A stretch of 42,178 nucleotides of DNA, from the NCBI GenBank assembly GCA_012799185.1, contig JAAZLS010000079.1:1-42178 (forward strand), written 5' to 3'. The position numbers and the translations under genes were made by a program. The notes beneath the pieces were generated by a model that was not told where the DNA came from, searched no databases, and was given only the letters and a program-made list of their open reading frames with translations. Positions 1 through 6,656 of the stretch are shown in pieces (position 1 is the stretch's first letter; each line of letters opens with the position of its first letter). This DNA comes from Bacillota bacterium. GTDB lineage: Bacteria; Bacillota; Dethiobacteria; DTU022.

Positions 1-137
1 AAATGGTAAAAATATCGCTTCCTGAGGCTATAAATATGGTCTCCCGGGGAGAGATAAAGGATGCCAAAACAATTATAGCCCTGGGCTTGGTTACCGCCGC
101 CAGCAGGGGTAGCATAAATCAGTCCTCCGATACATAA
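1..137 (+). CDS. Nudix hydrolase (ADP-ribose pyrophosphatase-like), C-terminal fragment
   Basis: An open frame enters from the left edge and stops with TAA at 135-137. The last 44 residues include LPEAINMVSRGEIKDAKTI. This resembles the C-terminal part of ADP-ribose pyrophosphatases of the Nudix family, where an 'EA...GEIKDAKT' segment follows the catalytic fold. The Nudix box itself would lie outside the window, so the call rests on a short tail. Position directly upstream of spoIIM and xerD agrees with the order seen in many spore-forming Firmicutes. The family cleaves ADP-ribose to AMP and ribose-5-phosphate. The ORF track misses it because it is partial and short. Confidence 0.6.
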   Translation, partial: MVKISLPEAINMVSRGEIKDAKTIIALGLVTAASRGSINQSSDT

Positions 138-168
138 AGATAATTGATTTAAGGCGGGAGGGGGACAG

Positions 169-798
169 TTGCGCCGAATACAGAAGGAGATCGGGGAATA
201 TCTTGGAGAAAATACGGGGATATATATTTTTATTATCGTTCTCTTTATCGCCAGTGTTCTTGCCGGGGCGTTTCTGGTTCGGGGGCTGGAGGCAGGTCAG
301 CATGAGACCTTGTACCATTATTTTAACCTATTCATAACCGATTGCCTGGAAAGCCCGGCCCTCGAGGGAAGGGTAATTCTGGGACAATCTGTAAAGATCA
401 ACCTGCAATACCTGTTTTTAATCTGGCTCTCCGGTTTATTTATATTTGGTTTTCCGCTGACCATGATTTTAATCGGTTGGCGGGGTTTTTCGCTGGGGTT
501 TGCGGTAGGATTCTTGGTAAAAAGATCTGCCTTACGAGGGGTACTCTTTGCCCTGGGGGCCATTCTTCCGCATAGCTTATTGATCGTTCCGGCGTTGATC
601 ATCGTCACCGTTACCGGGTTTTCCTTCTCCTGGTTAAGGTTTAAGGGGTACCTAAAGAAGGAGTCGTACCCCAGCGGGCGGCGGCTCCTTTTCTATACGG
701 CGGTTAACCTCCTGTTAGGAGTATTATTGTTGGCCGGCTGCCTGGTAGAGGCCTATATCTCGCCGGTATTTATGAAACTGTTGCTCCCTTACCTCTAA
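169..798 (+). CDS. spoIIM: Stage II sporulation protein M (SpoIIM)
   Basis: The 209-aa integral membrane protein is close to the length of Bacillus subtilis SpoIIM. The start is TTG at 169 behind a strong SD (GGGAGGGGG). A short basic N-terminus is followed by a membrane segment around residues 17-40 (IYIFIIVLFIASVLAGAFLV). A hydrophobic block around 83-120 follows, with the characteristic FPLTMILIGWRGFSLGF. Two more spans lie around 126-150 and 170-200. In known systems SpoIIM is the membrane scaffold of the SpoIID-SpoIIM-SpoIIP complex, which degrades peptidoglycan during forespore engulfment. A spoIIP gene lies in the same window at 30434. The location between a Nudix gene and xerD is typical of spore formers. 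Confidence 0.9.
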   Translation: MRRIQKEIGEYLGENTGIYIFIIVLFIASVLAGAFLVRGLEAGQHETLYHYFNLFITDCLESPALEGRVILGQSVKINLQYLFLIWLSGLFIFGFPLTMILIGWRGFSLGFAVGFLVKRSALRGVLFALGAILPHSLLIVPALIIVTVTGFSFSWLRFKGYLKKESYPSGRRLLFYTAVNLLLGVLLLAGCLVEAYISPVFMKLLLPYL

Positions 799-823
799 CC
801 GGTTGAAATATTTCGTGGCCATC

Positions 824-860
824 TTCCACATATAAAGGGATTCCAAGATATACTGTGGAA
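824..860. repeat. Inverted repeat TTCCACA...TGTGGAA upstream of xerD
   Basis: Perfect 7-bp arms, TTCCACA at 824-830 and TGTGGAA at 854-860, are separated by 23 bp in the 106-bp gap between spoIIM and xerD. The right arm overlaps a TATACT hexamer (849-854) that could be a sigma-A -10, although the -35 is poor. The arrangement would suit an operator. The sequence alone cannot identify a regulator. Confidence 0.4.
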
Positions 861-904
861 TAGGTAGTAAGATTTGCCATATTTAGCGAGGGTTGCATCT
901 ATAG

Positions 905-1792
905 ATGAAAACAAACCTGGGCGATTTTATTTATTACCTGACGGTGGAAAAGGGCCTGGCCAAAAACACCCTGGAGTCTTACCGGCGTGATATCGGGCAA
1001 TTTCTGCAATACCTGGCCAAAAACAAGGTTGGTTCCCTGGCACAGGTTAACCGGCAGGTAATAGTAAAATATTTAGGCCAACTAAAATCGAAGGGGTATG
1101 CTAGCTCTACTATATCCCGTAATATCGCCTCTATGCGTTCTTTTTTTAATTTCCTAACCCGGGAAAAAATTATCCAGGACAATCCGGCTTTACAATTAGA
1201 GTCGCCCCGCCCGGAAAAAAAACTTCCCCGGGTGCTCTCTTTAAAGGAGGTAGATCTACTTTTAAGCCAACCTTCATTAAGCACGGTCAATGGGCTGCGG
1301 GATAAAGCGATGATGGAGCTGTTGTATGCCTCCGGGATCCGGGTTACCGAGCTGGTATCGCTAAATATGTTGGATTTTAATTATGAGGTAGGTTTCTTGC
1401 GCTGCCGGGGAAAAGGGATGAAGGAGCGGATAGTCCCGGTAGGAACCACCGCGATTAATTTCGTCCGGCGGTATCTAAAGAAAGGGCGGATCAAATTAGT
1501 TAAAGGCAGCGATGAAAAATCGCTTTTTGTCAACCACCATGGGCGGCGGCTCACCCGCCAGGGTTTCTGGAAGATACTCAAGAAATATGTGGGCAGTGCC
1601 GGATTACCGGGGGAGGTAACGCCCCATACCCTGCGGCATTCTTTTGCCACCCATCTCCTGGAAAACGGGGCTGATTTGCGTTCCGTGCAGGAGATGTTAG
1701 GGCACTCCGATATTTCCACCACCCAGATCTATACCCATATTACTCGAAAAAAGATTCGTGAAGTCTATGATCGGGCCCACCCCCGGGCATAA
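905..1792 (+). CDS. xerD: Site-specific tyrosine recombinase XerD
   Basis: This 295-aa tyrosine recombinase has the usual XerC/D length. The N-terminal SAM-like DNA-binding domain (about 1-90) starts with a typical FIYYLTVEKGLAKNTLESY. The catalytic domain shows the full active site: R146 in GIRVTEL, K170, H241-x-x-R244 in HTLRHSFATHLL, H267 in LGHSDISTTQIY and nucleophile Y276. XerD with XerC resolves chromosome dimers at dif, coupled to FtsK. Position after spoIIM and before deoB matches Firmicutes XerD (RipX) rather than XerC. ATG 905 is the first credible start; its SD (GAGGG) is modest. The far C-terminus overlaps only upstream, unlikely starts of deoB. Confidence 0.92.
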   Translation: MKTNLGDFIYYLTVEKGLAKNTLESYRRDIGQFLQYLAKNKVGSLAQVNRQVIVKYLGQLKSKGYASSTISRNIASMRSFFNFLTREKIIQDNPALQLESPRPEKKLPRVLSLKEVDLLLSQPSLSTVNGLRDKAMMELLYASGIRVTELVSLNMLDFNYEVGFLRCRGKGMKERIVPVGTTAINFVRRYLKKGRIKLVKGSDEKSLFVNHHGRRLTRQGFWKILKKYVGSAGLPGEVTPHTLRHSFATHLLENGADLRSVQEMLGHSDISTTQIYTHITRKKIREVYDRAHPRA

Positions 1793-1823
1793 GCCCCCCC
1801 GGAATGGGGGGCGTAGGGGGCGG

Positions 1824-2981
1824 GTGATCGTGGCGATCCTAGACGGTGCGGGGGCGGGGGCTGCCCCTGATGCCGCCGATTATGGTGATCAGGGGGCTCA
1901 AACCCTACGGTCGGTAATAACGGCCGGCAGTCGGTTGTCTCTACCCCACCTGTATAGCCTGGGGTTGCACCTGGTTCTCGGCCTGCCTGCCCTCCTCCCG
2001 GAGAGTGAGGTCTGTGGCTACTACGGCCGGTTAGCCCCCCACTCCCCGGGGAAAGATACAACCAGTGGCCACTGGGAACTGGCGGGGCTAGTATTGGCGA
2101 GACCCTTCCCAACTTACCCCGACGGTTTCCCCCCGGCCATCATTGCTCAATTTGAAAAGGCGATCGGGCGAAAGGTACTGGGAAACCTGGTGGCTTCGGG
2201 GACAGAGATTATCGAGCAGTTGGGCCGACGCCATCTTGATTCCGGAGGGCCGATCGTCTATACATCGGCCGACAGCGTCTTTCAGATTGCCGCCCATGAA
2301 AAGGTGGTTCCGGTAGAAACGCTTTACTCTTGGTGTCGGACTGCCCGGCAGATCTTGCGGGATCCCCATGGGGTGGGCCGAGTTATTGCCCGCCCCTTCG
2401 TAGGCCGACCGGGCAGTTTTCAGCGTACTCCTCGCCGGCGCGACTATTCCCTCCCCCCCCCGGGAGAGACAATCCTTGATCGGGTTCATGGCAGGGGGCT
2501 CCCGGTGGGGGTTATCGGCAAGGTGGCCGATATCTTTGATCACCGGGGGATAACTGCCCATCTCCCGGGGAAAAACAATGATCAGGTCTTCGCCAGCCTG
2601 CTAAAACTCATGGGTATGCTCCCGGAGGGGCTAATCTGGGCGACCTTTGGTGATTTTGACAGCCTCTACGGCCACCGTAACGATGTACGGGGATTTGCCC
2701 GGGCCCTAGAACAATTTGACCGCTGGATTCCCTTGTTAAAAGAAAAAATGGATCCGAAAGATCTATTTCTAATTAGTGCCGATCATGGTTGCGATCCCTC
2801 CTACCCGGGGACCGATCATACCCGGGAATATGTTCCCCTATTGGCCTGGCACTCCGCCCTTTCCCCGGGGATAGACGCGGTGAACCTGGGTAGCCGGTCC
2901 GGCATGGCCGATTTTGCGGCCGGTATCGCCGGGTGGCTTGCCCTTCCGCCACTCGTCCGGGGAAACAACTTTTTATCTTAA
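1824..2981 (+). CDS. deoB: Phosphopentomutase
   Basis: DeoB interconverts ribose-1- and ribose-5-phosphate (and the deoxy forms) in nucleoside salvage. The frame is open from 1758, but the start proposed here is GTG 1824 behind AGGGGG, because MIVAILDGAGAGAAPDAADYG is the normal family N-terminus. This gives 385 aa, close to the usual 390-400. Visible motifs are an Asp-containing N-terminal metal motif (AILDGAGAGAAPD), the active-site loop GKDTTSGHWELAG and the C-terminal ligands SADHGCDPSYPGTDHTRE. It follows xerD by 31 bp, an order common in Bacillus and Clostridia. The DNA around the start is very rich in C and G. Confidence 0.93.
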   Translation: MIVAILDGAGAGAAPDAADYGDQGAQTLRSVITAGSRLSLPHLYSLGLHLVLGLPALLPESEVCGYYGRLAPHSPGKDTTSGHWELAGLVLARPFPTYPDGFPPAIIAQFEKAIGRKVLGNLVASGTEIIEQLGRRHLDSGGPIVYTSADSVFQIAAHEKVVPVETLYSWCRTARQILRDPHGVGRVIARPFVGRPGSFQRTPRRRDYSLPPPGETILDRVHGRGLPVGVIGKVADIFDHRGITAHLPGKNNDQVFASLLKLMGMLPEGLIWATFGDFDSLYGHRNDVRGFARALEQFDRWIPLLKEKMDPKDLFLISADHGCDPSYPGTDHTREYVPLLAWHSALSPGIDAVNLGSRSGMADFAAGIAGWLALPPLVRGNNFLS

Positions 2982-3017
2982 GTGCACCCCCCCCCTTACT
3001 ACCGCCTCCTAATTACT

Positions 3018-3047
3018 GTATGCAATTTTAGTCGACAGGAGAAAATA
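3018..3047 (+). promoter_or_regulatory. Sigma-F (forespore) type promoter of dacF
   Basis: GTATG (3018-3022, consensus GYATA) is followed after 15 bp by GGAGAAAATA (3038-3047). The latter fits the sigma-F -10 pattern GG-N2-A-N-A-N-T-A at every fixed position. It lies 30 bp upstream of the dacF start. In B. subtilis dacF is transcribed by forespore sigma-F and sigma-G, so sequence and context agree. Confidence 0.65.
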
Positions 3048-3076
3048 TCATAAACCATTGAAAGGAGTTAACTGGC

Positions 3077-4255
3077 GTGAAACGTTTCGGATGCCTGTTT
3101 CTGCTGCTTGGATTGCTATTTTTACCATCTTCTGTTGCGGGGGCTACGGTTTTATTGGAAGGGGAACCGCCGGTAGAGGTAAATGCCGAGGCCGCCCTTT
3201 TAATGGAGGTGGAGAGCGGCACCCGGATCTGGGAGGCGGCGAGTCATAAAAAGCTATATCCTGCCAGTATCACGAAGATAATGAGCCTGCTGCTCGTGAT
3301 GGAACAACTGGAGGAGGGTAAAATATCTCTTCATGATCAGGTAACGGTTAGCGCCCGAGCCTCTGCCGTGGGCGGTACCGAACTATTTTTAAGTGAGGGG
3401 GATCAGCTATCCCTGGAAGAATTATTAACCGGGATGGCAGTAGGCTCTGCCAACGATGCCGCGGTAGCGGTTGCGGAACATGTGGCCGGTTCCCAGGAGG
3501 CATTCGTGGAGCTGATGAATAAGCGGGCACGCCAACTTGGCCTAACCGCCACCCATTACTGTAATCCCCATGGGTTACATCACCCGGAACATTATACCAC
3601 TGCTGCCGATGTGGCGAAGGTAAGCTGTGCCCTGTTGGAACATCCCCGGATTCACCGTTATCTAACGATCTGGATGGATGAGCATTACCTGGAGGGTAAA
3701 ATAAAAGCGGGTGAGGTATTTTTAAGCAATACAAACCGCCTGGTTATGTTTTATCCCGGGTGTGACGGTTTAAAGACCGGCTACACCCGGGAGGCCGGAA
3801 ACGGGATAGCGGCGACCGCCCGCCGGGGGGATAGCCGGTTTCTAGCAGTGGTCCTAAATGCCCCTACGGTAGAGGAGCGTTACGAGGCGGCTGTCAACCT
3901 GTTGGACTACGGGTTTAATCATTACAAAAGCGTGCCGGTTATGGAAAAGGGAGAGATAGTAGCCGTCTTACCGGTAGATAAGGGGAGTCCACCGCAGGTA
4001 AAGATAATACCCCGGGCCCAGTTAAGTCTTTTCATGGAACGGGGAGAGCCGGAAGAATTTGAACAGGAAATTTTATTGCCCGAGAGGCTGACCGCCCCGG
4101 TTGAAGAGGGCCAGGTGGTCGGAGAAATTGTCGTTAGCCATGGGGAGCGGGGCGAGACCCGGCTCGACCTTGTAACCGGTGAACCGGTCTCCCGCTGTTC
4201 CTTATTCACCTTCTTCCAACGCCTATTGTGCAGTTGGTGGCGATTTGGGAGGTAG
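3077..4255 (+). CDS. dacF: D-alanyl-D-alanine carboxypeptidase DacF (sporulation type)
   Basis: This 392-aa penicillin-binding protein 5-family peptidase starts at GTG 3077 behind AAAGGAG. It has a Sec signal peptide (MKRFGCLFLLLGLLFLPSSVAGA). Active-site motifs are SxxK (SITK in YPASITKIMSL), SxN (SAN in GSANDAAVAVAEH) and KTG (DGLKTGYTREAGNG). A beta-rich C-terminal domain and a hydrophobic/amphipathic tail follow. DacF removes the terminal D-Ala of peptide stems and acts in the forespore on spore peptidoglycan cross-linking. Identification as DacF rather than another DacA-like protein comes from its place directly before spoIIAA-AB-sigF and from the sigma-F promoter. A paralogue lies at 15746. 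Confidence 0.9.
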   Translation: MKRFGCLFLLLGLLFLPSSVAGATVLLEGEPPVEVNAEAALLMEVESGTRIWEAASHKKLYPASITKIMSLLLVMEQLEEGKISLHDQVTVSARASAVGGTELFLSEGDQLSLEELLTGMAVGSANDAAVAVAEHVAGSQEAFVELMNKRARQLGLTATHYCNPHGLHHPEHYTTAADVAKVSCALLEHPRIHRYLTIWMDEHYLEGKIKAGEVFLSNTNRLVMFYPGCDGLKTGYTREAGNGIAATARRGDSRFLAVVLNAPTVEERYEAAVNLLDYGFNHYKSVPVMEKGEIVAVLPVDKGSPPQVKIIPRAQLSLFMERGEPEEFEQEILLPERLTAPVEEGQVVGEIVVSHGERGETRLDLVTGEPVSRCSLFTFFQRLLCSWWRFGR

Positions 4256-4305
4256 CCGGCGGGCCCGGTTGCCAGCAACTTGGCCCCCGTGTTAACTTAT
4301 GGAAG

Positions 4306-4332
4306 AAAAATACCCGGCCGGGTATTTTTTTT
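4306..4332 (+). terminator. Intrinsic terminator between dacF and spoIIAA
   Basis: AAAAATACCC and GGGTATTTTT pair around a GGCC loop and run into eight T residues. This is a compact rho-independent terminator 50 bp after the dacF stop. It separates the forespore dacF transcript from the spoIIA operon. Confidence 0.85.
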
Positions 4333-4388
4333 GCAGGGAATGACCAAAAAATGGAGAAAGATCTCTCAGGATGGGCGGGAGGTATAAG

Positions 4389-4733
4389 ATGGAAGTCGAT
4401 CTTCGGCAAGACGGGGAAAATTTAATTGTACGGCTAACCGGTGAACTAGATCACCATAGTGCAACCCGCCTGCGGCGGACTATCGATCGCCGGCTGGATA
4501 AAGGGGAGGTAAGAAACCTGATCTTAAATTTTCAGCAGGTTTCATTTATGGATAGCTCCGGGGTGGGGGTTATATTAGGCCGCTACCGGCGGGTCAAGGG
4601 ACGGGGCGGTAAGATGGCGCTATGCCTGATCCCAGCTGGGATCCTCAAAGTTTTAGAAATCTCGGGGGTGCCGAAAATAATTCCTTTTATGGAAAGTGAA
4701 AAGCAGGCTTTAGAGGCGGTCAGCCAGTGGTAG
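4389..4733 (+). CDS. spoIIAA: Anti-sigma F factor antagonist SpoIIAA
   Basis: A 114-aa STAS-domain protein is read from ATG 4389, which has GGGAGGT 6 bp upstream. The in-frame ATG at 4371 has no SD and would add an unusual tail. The phospho-acceptor motif MDSSGVGVILGRY is intact, with the serine equivalent to B. subtilis Ser58 at position 57. Dephosphorylated SpoIIAA binds the anti-sigma factor SpoIIAB and releases sigma-F in the forespore. SpoIIAB phosphorylates it, and SpoIIE (not in this window) reverses this. It is first of three tightly spaced genes. A sigma-H promoter is expected upstream by analogy, but no convincing one is visible. Confidence 0.95.
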   Translation: MEVDLRQDGENLIVRLTGELDHHSATRLRRTIDRRLDKGEVRNLILNFQQVSFMDSSGVGVILGRYRRVKGRGGKMALCLIPAGILKVLEISGVPKIIPFMESEKQALEAVSQW

Positions 4734-4758
4734 ATGTAGGTAAAAGGAGGTTTAAAAT

Positions 4759-5211
4759 GTGACCGGTTCAGGTTCTTTCATGAAATTGGAGATACCGAGT
4801 CGCTCCGAGAACGAGGCTTTTGCCCGGGTGGTGGTGGCCGCCTTTGTTTCCCGGCTTGATCCCACCCTGGAGGAGATAAGCGATATTAAAACCGCCATCT
4901 CCGAGGCGGTAACCAATGCCGTCATTCATGCTTACGAGGACCGGGTAGGGTTAATTGTTATTAAGGCCTCTCTGGAAGGGAACAGGCTGATCGTCGAAAT
5001 TATCGATTACGGAGTAGGCATAGAGGATATCGAACAGGCCCGCCAACCTTTTTTTACCAGCAAGCCGGAGCTGGAGCGTTCCGGGATGGGGTTTACGATC
5101 ATGGAAAATTTTATGGATGAGGTCAGTATCCGGTCAGAAAAAGGGCGGGGGGTAGCGGTAACCATGAGCAAGTCGATCCGCTCCCGGGATCCTATTCCCG
5201 GATTAGAGTAG
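4759..5211 (+). CDS. spoIIAB: Anti-sigma F factor / serine kinase SpoIIAB
   Basis: This 150-aa GHKL-fold kinase has the N-box EAVTNAVIHAY, the G1 box DYGVGIED and the G2 box GMGFTIMENFMDEV. It binds sigma-F with ATP and phosphorylates SpoIIAA. The start is ambiguous. GTG 4759 lies 8 bp after AAAAGGAGG and is adopted. ATG 4780 (MKLEIPSRSENEAFARV) aligns more closely with known N-termini but lacks an SD. An ATG at 4757 overlaps the GTG in another frame and is followed at once by TGA. The gene follows spoIIAA by 25 bp, and sigF starts just after its stop. Confidence 0.95.
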   Translation: MTGSGSFMKLEIPSRSENEAFARVVVAAFVSRLDPTLEEISDIKTAISEAVTNAVIHAYEDRVGLIVIKASLEGNRLIVEIIDYGVGIEDIEQARQPFFTSKPELERSGMGFTIMENFMDEVSIRSEKGRGVAVTMSKSIRSRDPIPGLE

Positions 5212-5212
5212 C

Positions 5213-5905
5213 ATGGCTGCTAAAAAGATCCGGGAGCTGGTGATTCGGCTGCAAAGGGGAGAAAAGGAGGCCGGTGGGGAGCTGGTGACACTACTTACCC
5301 CCCTGGTGCGGGCCTTTGCCGCCAGGTTGGCCCCCCCCTCCGAGCGGGAAGATCTTTATCAGGTGGGCATAATTGGACTGCTCAAGGCTGCCGACCGGTT
5401 TGATCCCGGCTCACCGACCCGGTTTACTACCTACGCCGTCCCCTGGATTCAGGGTGAAATTAAACAATACCGGCGGTCCCACCTAGGGCCGGTAAAGGTC
5501 AGTCGCCGCCTGCGGGAACAGTGGTTGACTTTAGAGCGCCAACGCCAAAAGCTAAGCCAGCGGCTGGGCCGTTCTCCTACGGTTTCGGAGCTGGCCCAGG
5601 AGGTCGAGTTTTCTCCGGAGGAGATCGGTTTGATCCTGGAGGCGGCTCAACCGGCGCTCCCGCTGGCGGAAGATATGTTGTCTTTGTCGCCCGGTTTAAC
5701 AGAAGAATCTGCGCTGGTGGATCAAATCAGTCTCTATGAGGGTATCTCCCGGCTAGCTCCCCTGGATCGAGCCCTCATTGAAATGCGATTTTTTCGCGAA
5801 CAGACCCAGGCAGAGACCGCTAAACAGCTCTCATTAACCCAACGCCAGGTATCCCGCCTGGAAAAAAGGGTCCTCAACCAGCTTAAATGTTACCTCCAGG
5901 TTTAA
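5213..5905 (+). CDS. sigF: RNA polymerase sigma-F factor (SpoIIAC)
   Basis: This is a 230-aa sigma-70 family protein of the sporulation F/G/B group. Region 2 is seen in EDLYQVGIIGLLKAADRFD and TRFTTYAVPWIQGEIKQY. A region 3-like helix block follows (LGRSPTVSELAQEVEFSPEE), and region 4 helix-turn-helix ends the protein (QTQAETAKQLSLTQRQVSRLEKR, quoted in part: QTQAETAKQL, QRQVSRLEKR). It is shorter than the 255-aa B. subtilis protein, and the region 1.2/2.1 segment is diverged (LTPLVRAFAARLAPPSERED). The identity is fixed by spoIIAA-spoIIAB upstream and spoVA downstream. ATG 5213 begins one base after the spoIIAB stop, so translation is probably coupled. Confidence 0.93.
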   Translation: MAAKKIRELVIRLQRGEKEAGGELVTLLTPLVRAFAARLAPPSEREDLYQVGIIGLLKAADRFDPGSPTRFTTYAVPWIQGEIKQYRRSHLGPVKVSRRLREQWLTLERQRQKLSQRLGRSPTVSELAQEVEFSPEEIGLILEAAQPALPLAEDMLSLSPGLTEESALVDQISLYEGISRLAPLDRALIEMRFFREQTQAETAKQLSLTQRQVSRLEKRVLNQLKCYLQV

Positions 5906-5906
5906 C

Positions 5907-5936
5907 CGTATAGAAAAGATATATTTACCCATACTA
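5907..5936 (+). promoter_or_regulatory. Sigma-G (late forespore) type promoter of the spoVA operon
   Basis: CGTATA (5907-5912) and CATACTA (5930-5936) are separated by 17 bp. CATACTA is the canonical sigma-G -10, and the -35 has the expected G-ATA core. The element starts two bases after the sigF stop and 30 bp upstream of the first ORF of the spoVA group. B. subtilis spoVA is sigma-G dependent, which supports the call. Confidence 0.75.
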
Positions 5937-5966
5937 GGATCGCAACTACCCGGTAGGAGGACTGGT

Positions 5967-6146
5967 ATGTTTACGGGAGGAAAAACTCAGAGACCGGCAG
6001 CGGTTATTTTTATGCTCTTGCTGCTGTTTATAATTGTGCTGACCGGGTTCCTGGTTTATTACCAGTGGTTTCCCCGGATCCCCGCCCCCCCGTTGCGTTC
6101 CCGGCCCGTACTGGGGCTAGGAGCCAAACAACTTTATGGGCGATAA
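5967..6146 (+). CDS. Small single-span membrane protein at the head of the spoVA operon
   Basis: This 59-aa ORF is too short for the supplied track. ATG 5967 sits 6 bp after TAGGAGG and the frame ends with TAA at 6144-6146. The product has a short basic N-terminus (MFTGGKTQRP), one strong membrane span (AAVIFMLLLLFIIVLTGFLV) and a proline-rich basic tail ending AKQLYGR. It lies between the sigma-G promoter and spoVAC, where B. subtilis has spoVAA and spoVAB, which are absent here. I do not recognise a family. Strong SD, promoter and spacing (21 bp to spoVAC) argue that it is translated. Expression in the late forespore is inferred. Confidence 0.7.
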   Translation: MFTGGKTQRPAAVIFMLLLLFIIVLTGFLVYYQWFPRIPAPPLRSRPVLGLGAKQLYGR

Positions 6147-6167
6147 AGGAAAATAGAGGAGAGCGCC

Positions 6168-6629
6168 ATGGCACCACGAATCCCCTCCAGGTTAAAGTTA
6201 ACCCAACAAGAATTTGATCAAATTACCCAAAAGATTACCCCCAGGCCGCCCCTGGCTCGCAATGCGGTGATCGCCTTTCTAAGCGGGGGCCTGATCTGTC
6301 TTATCGGGCAGCTTTTACAGAACCTATATGCCAGCTTTGGATATTCGACCCAGGAGGCCTCTAGTGCTACCGTGTCGACAGTAATATTTATCGGCTCCCT
6401 CCTAACGGGACTGGGGGTCTTTGATCAGATTGCCCGGTTCGCCGGTGCTGGAACGGCTGTACCAGTTACCGGCTTTGCCAATTCATTAACCTCTGCCGCC
6501 CTGGAATTTAAAAAAGAGGGACTGGTAACCGGCCTTAGCTCAAAGATGTTTACATTGGCCGGTTCGGTAATTGTGCTTGGGGTAGTTACCGCATTTGTAG
6601 CAGGGATAATAAAATCTTTGTTTTTATAA
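6168..6629 (+). CDS. spoVAC: Stage V sporulation protein AC
   Basis: This 153-aa membrane protein is preceded by GAGGAGAG and ATG. The N-terminal cytoplasmic stretch includes LTQQEFDQITQKITPRPPL. Hydrophobic spans include AVIAFLSGGLICLIGQLLQNLY, quoted in part as AFLSGGLICLIGQLLQ. The FAGAGTAVPVTGFANSL motif, shared with SpoVAE, is typical of the SpoVAC/SpoVAEB family. In B. subtilis SpoVAC behaves as a mechanosensitive channel-like subunit of the spore inner membrane. It is needed for dipicolinic acid uptake during sporulation and release at germination. It stands in an operon with spoVAD, spoVAE and spoVAF. Confidence 0.95.
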   Translation: MAPRIPSRLKLTQQEFDQITQKITPRPPLARNAVIAFLSGGLICLIGQLLQNLYASFGYSTQEASSATVSTVIFIGSLLTGLGVFDQIARFAGAGTAVPVTGFANSLTSAALEFKKEGLVTGLSSKMFTLAGSVIVLGVVTAFVAGIIKSLFL

Positions 6630-6656
6630 GATCGTAATAACGTCCGGGGGAAAAAG

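Noticed and set aside
2985-2995. Poly-C tract between deoB and dacF as a phase-variable switch
   Set aside because: It lies outside the coding regions and upstream of the sigma-F promoter, where a length change would not alter spacing of any recognised element.
4317-4345. Possible sigma-H promoter of spoIIA (GGGTATT...GAAT)
   Set aside because: The -35 matches poorly, overlaps the terminator and the spacing is about 11 rather than 14 bp. A promoter is expected by analogy but not shown.
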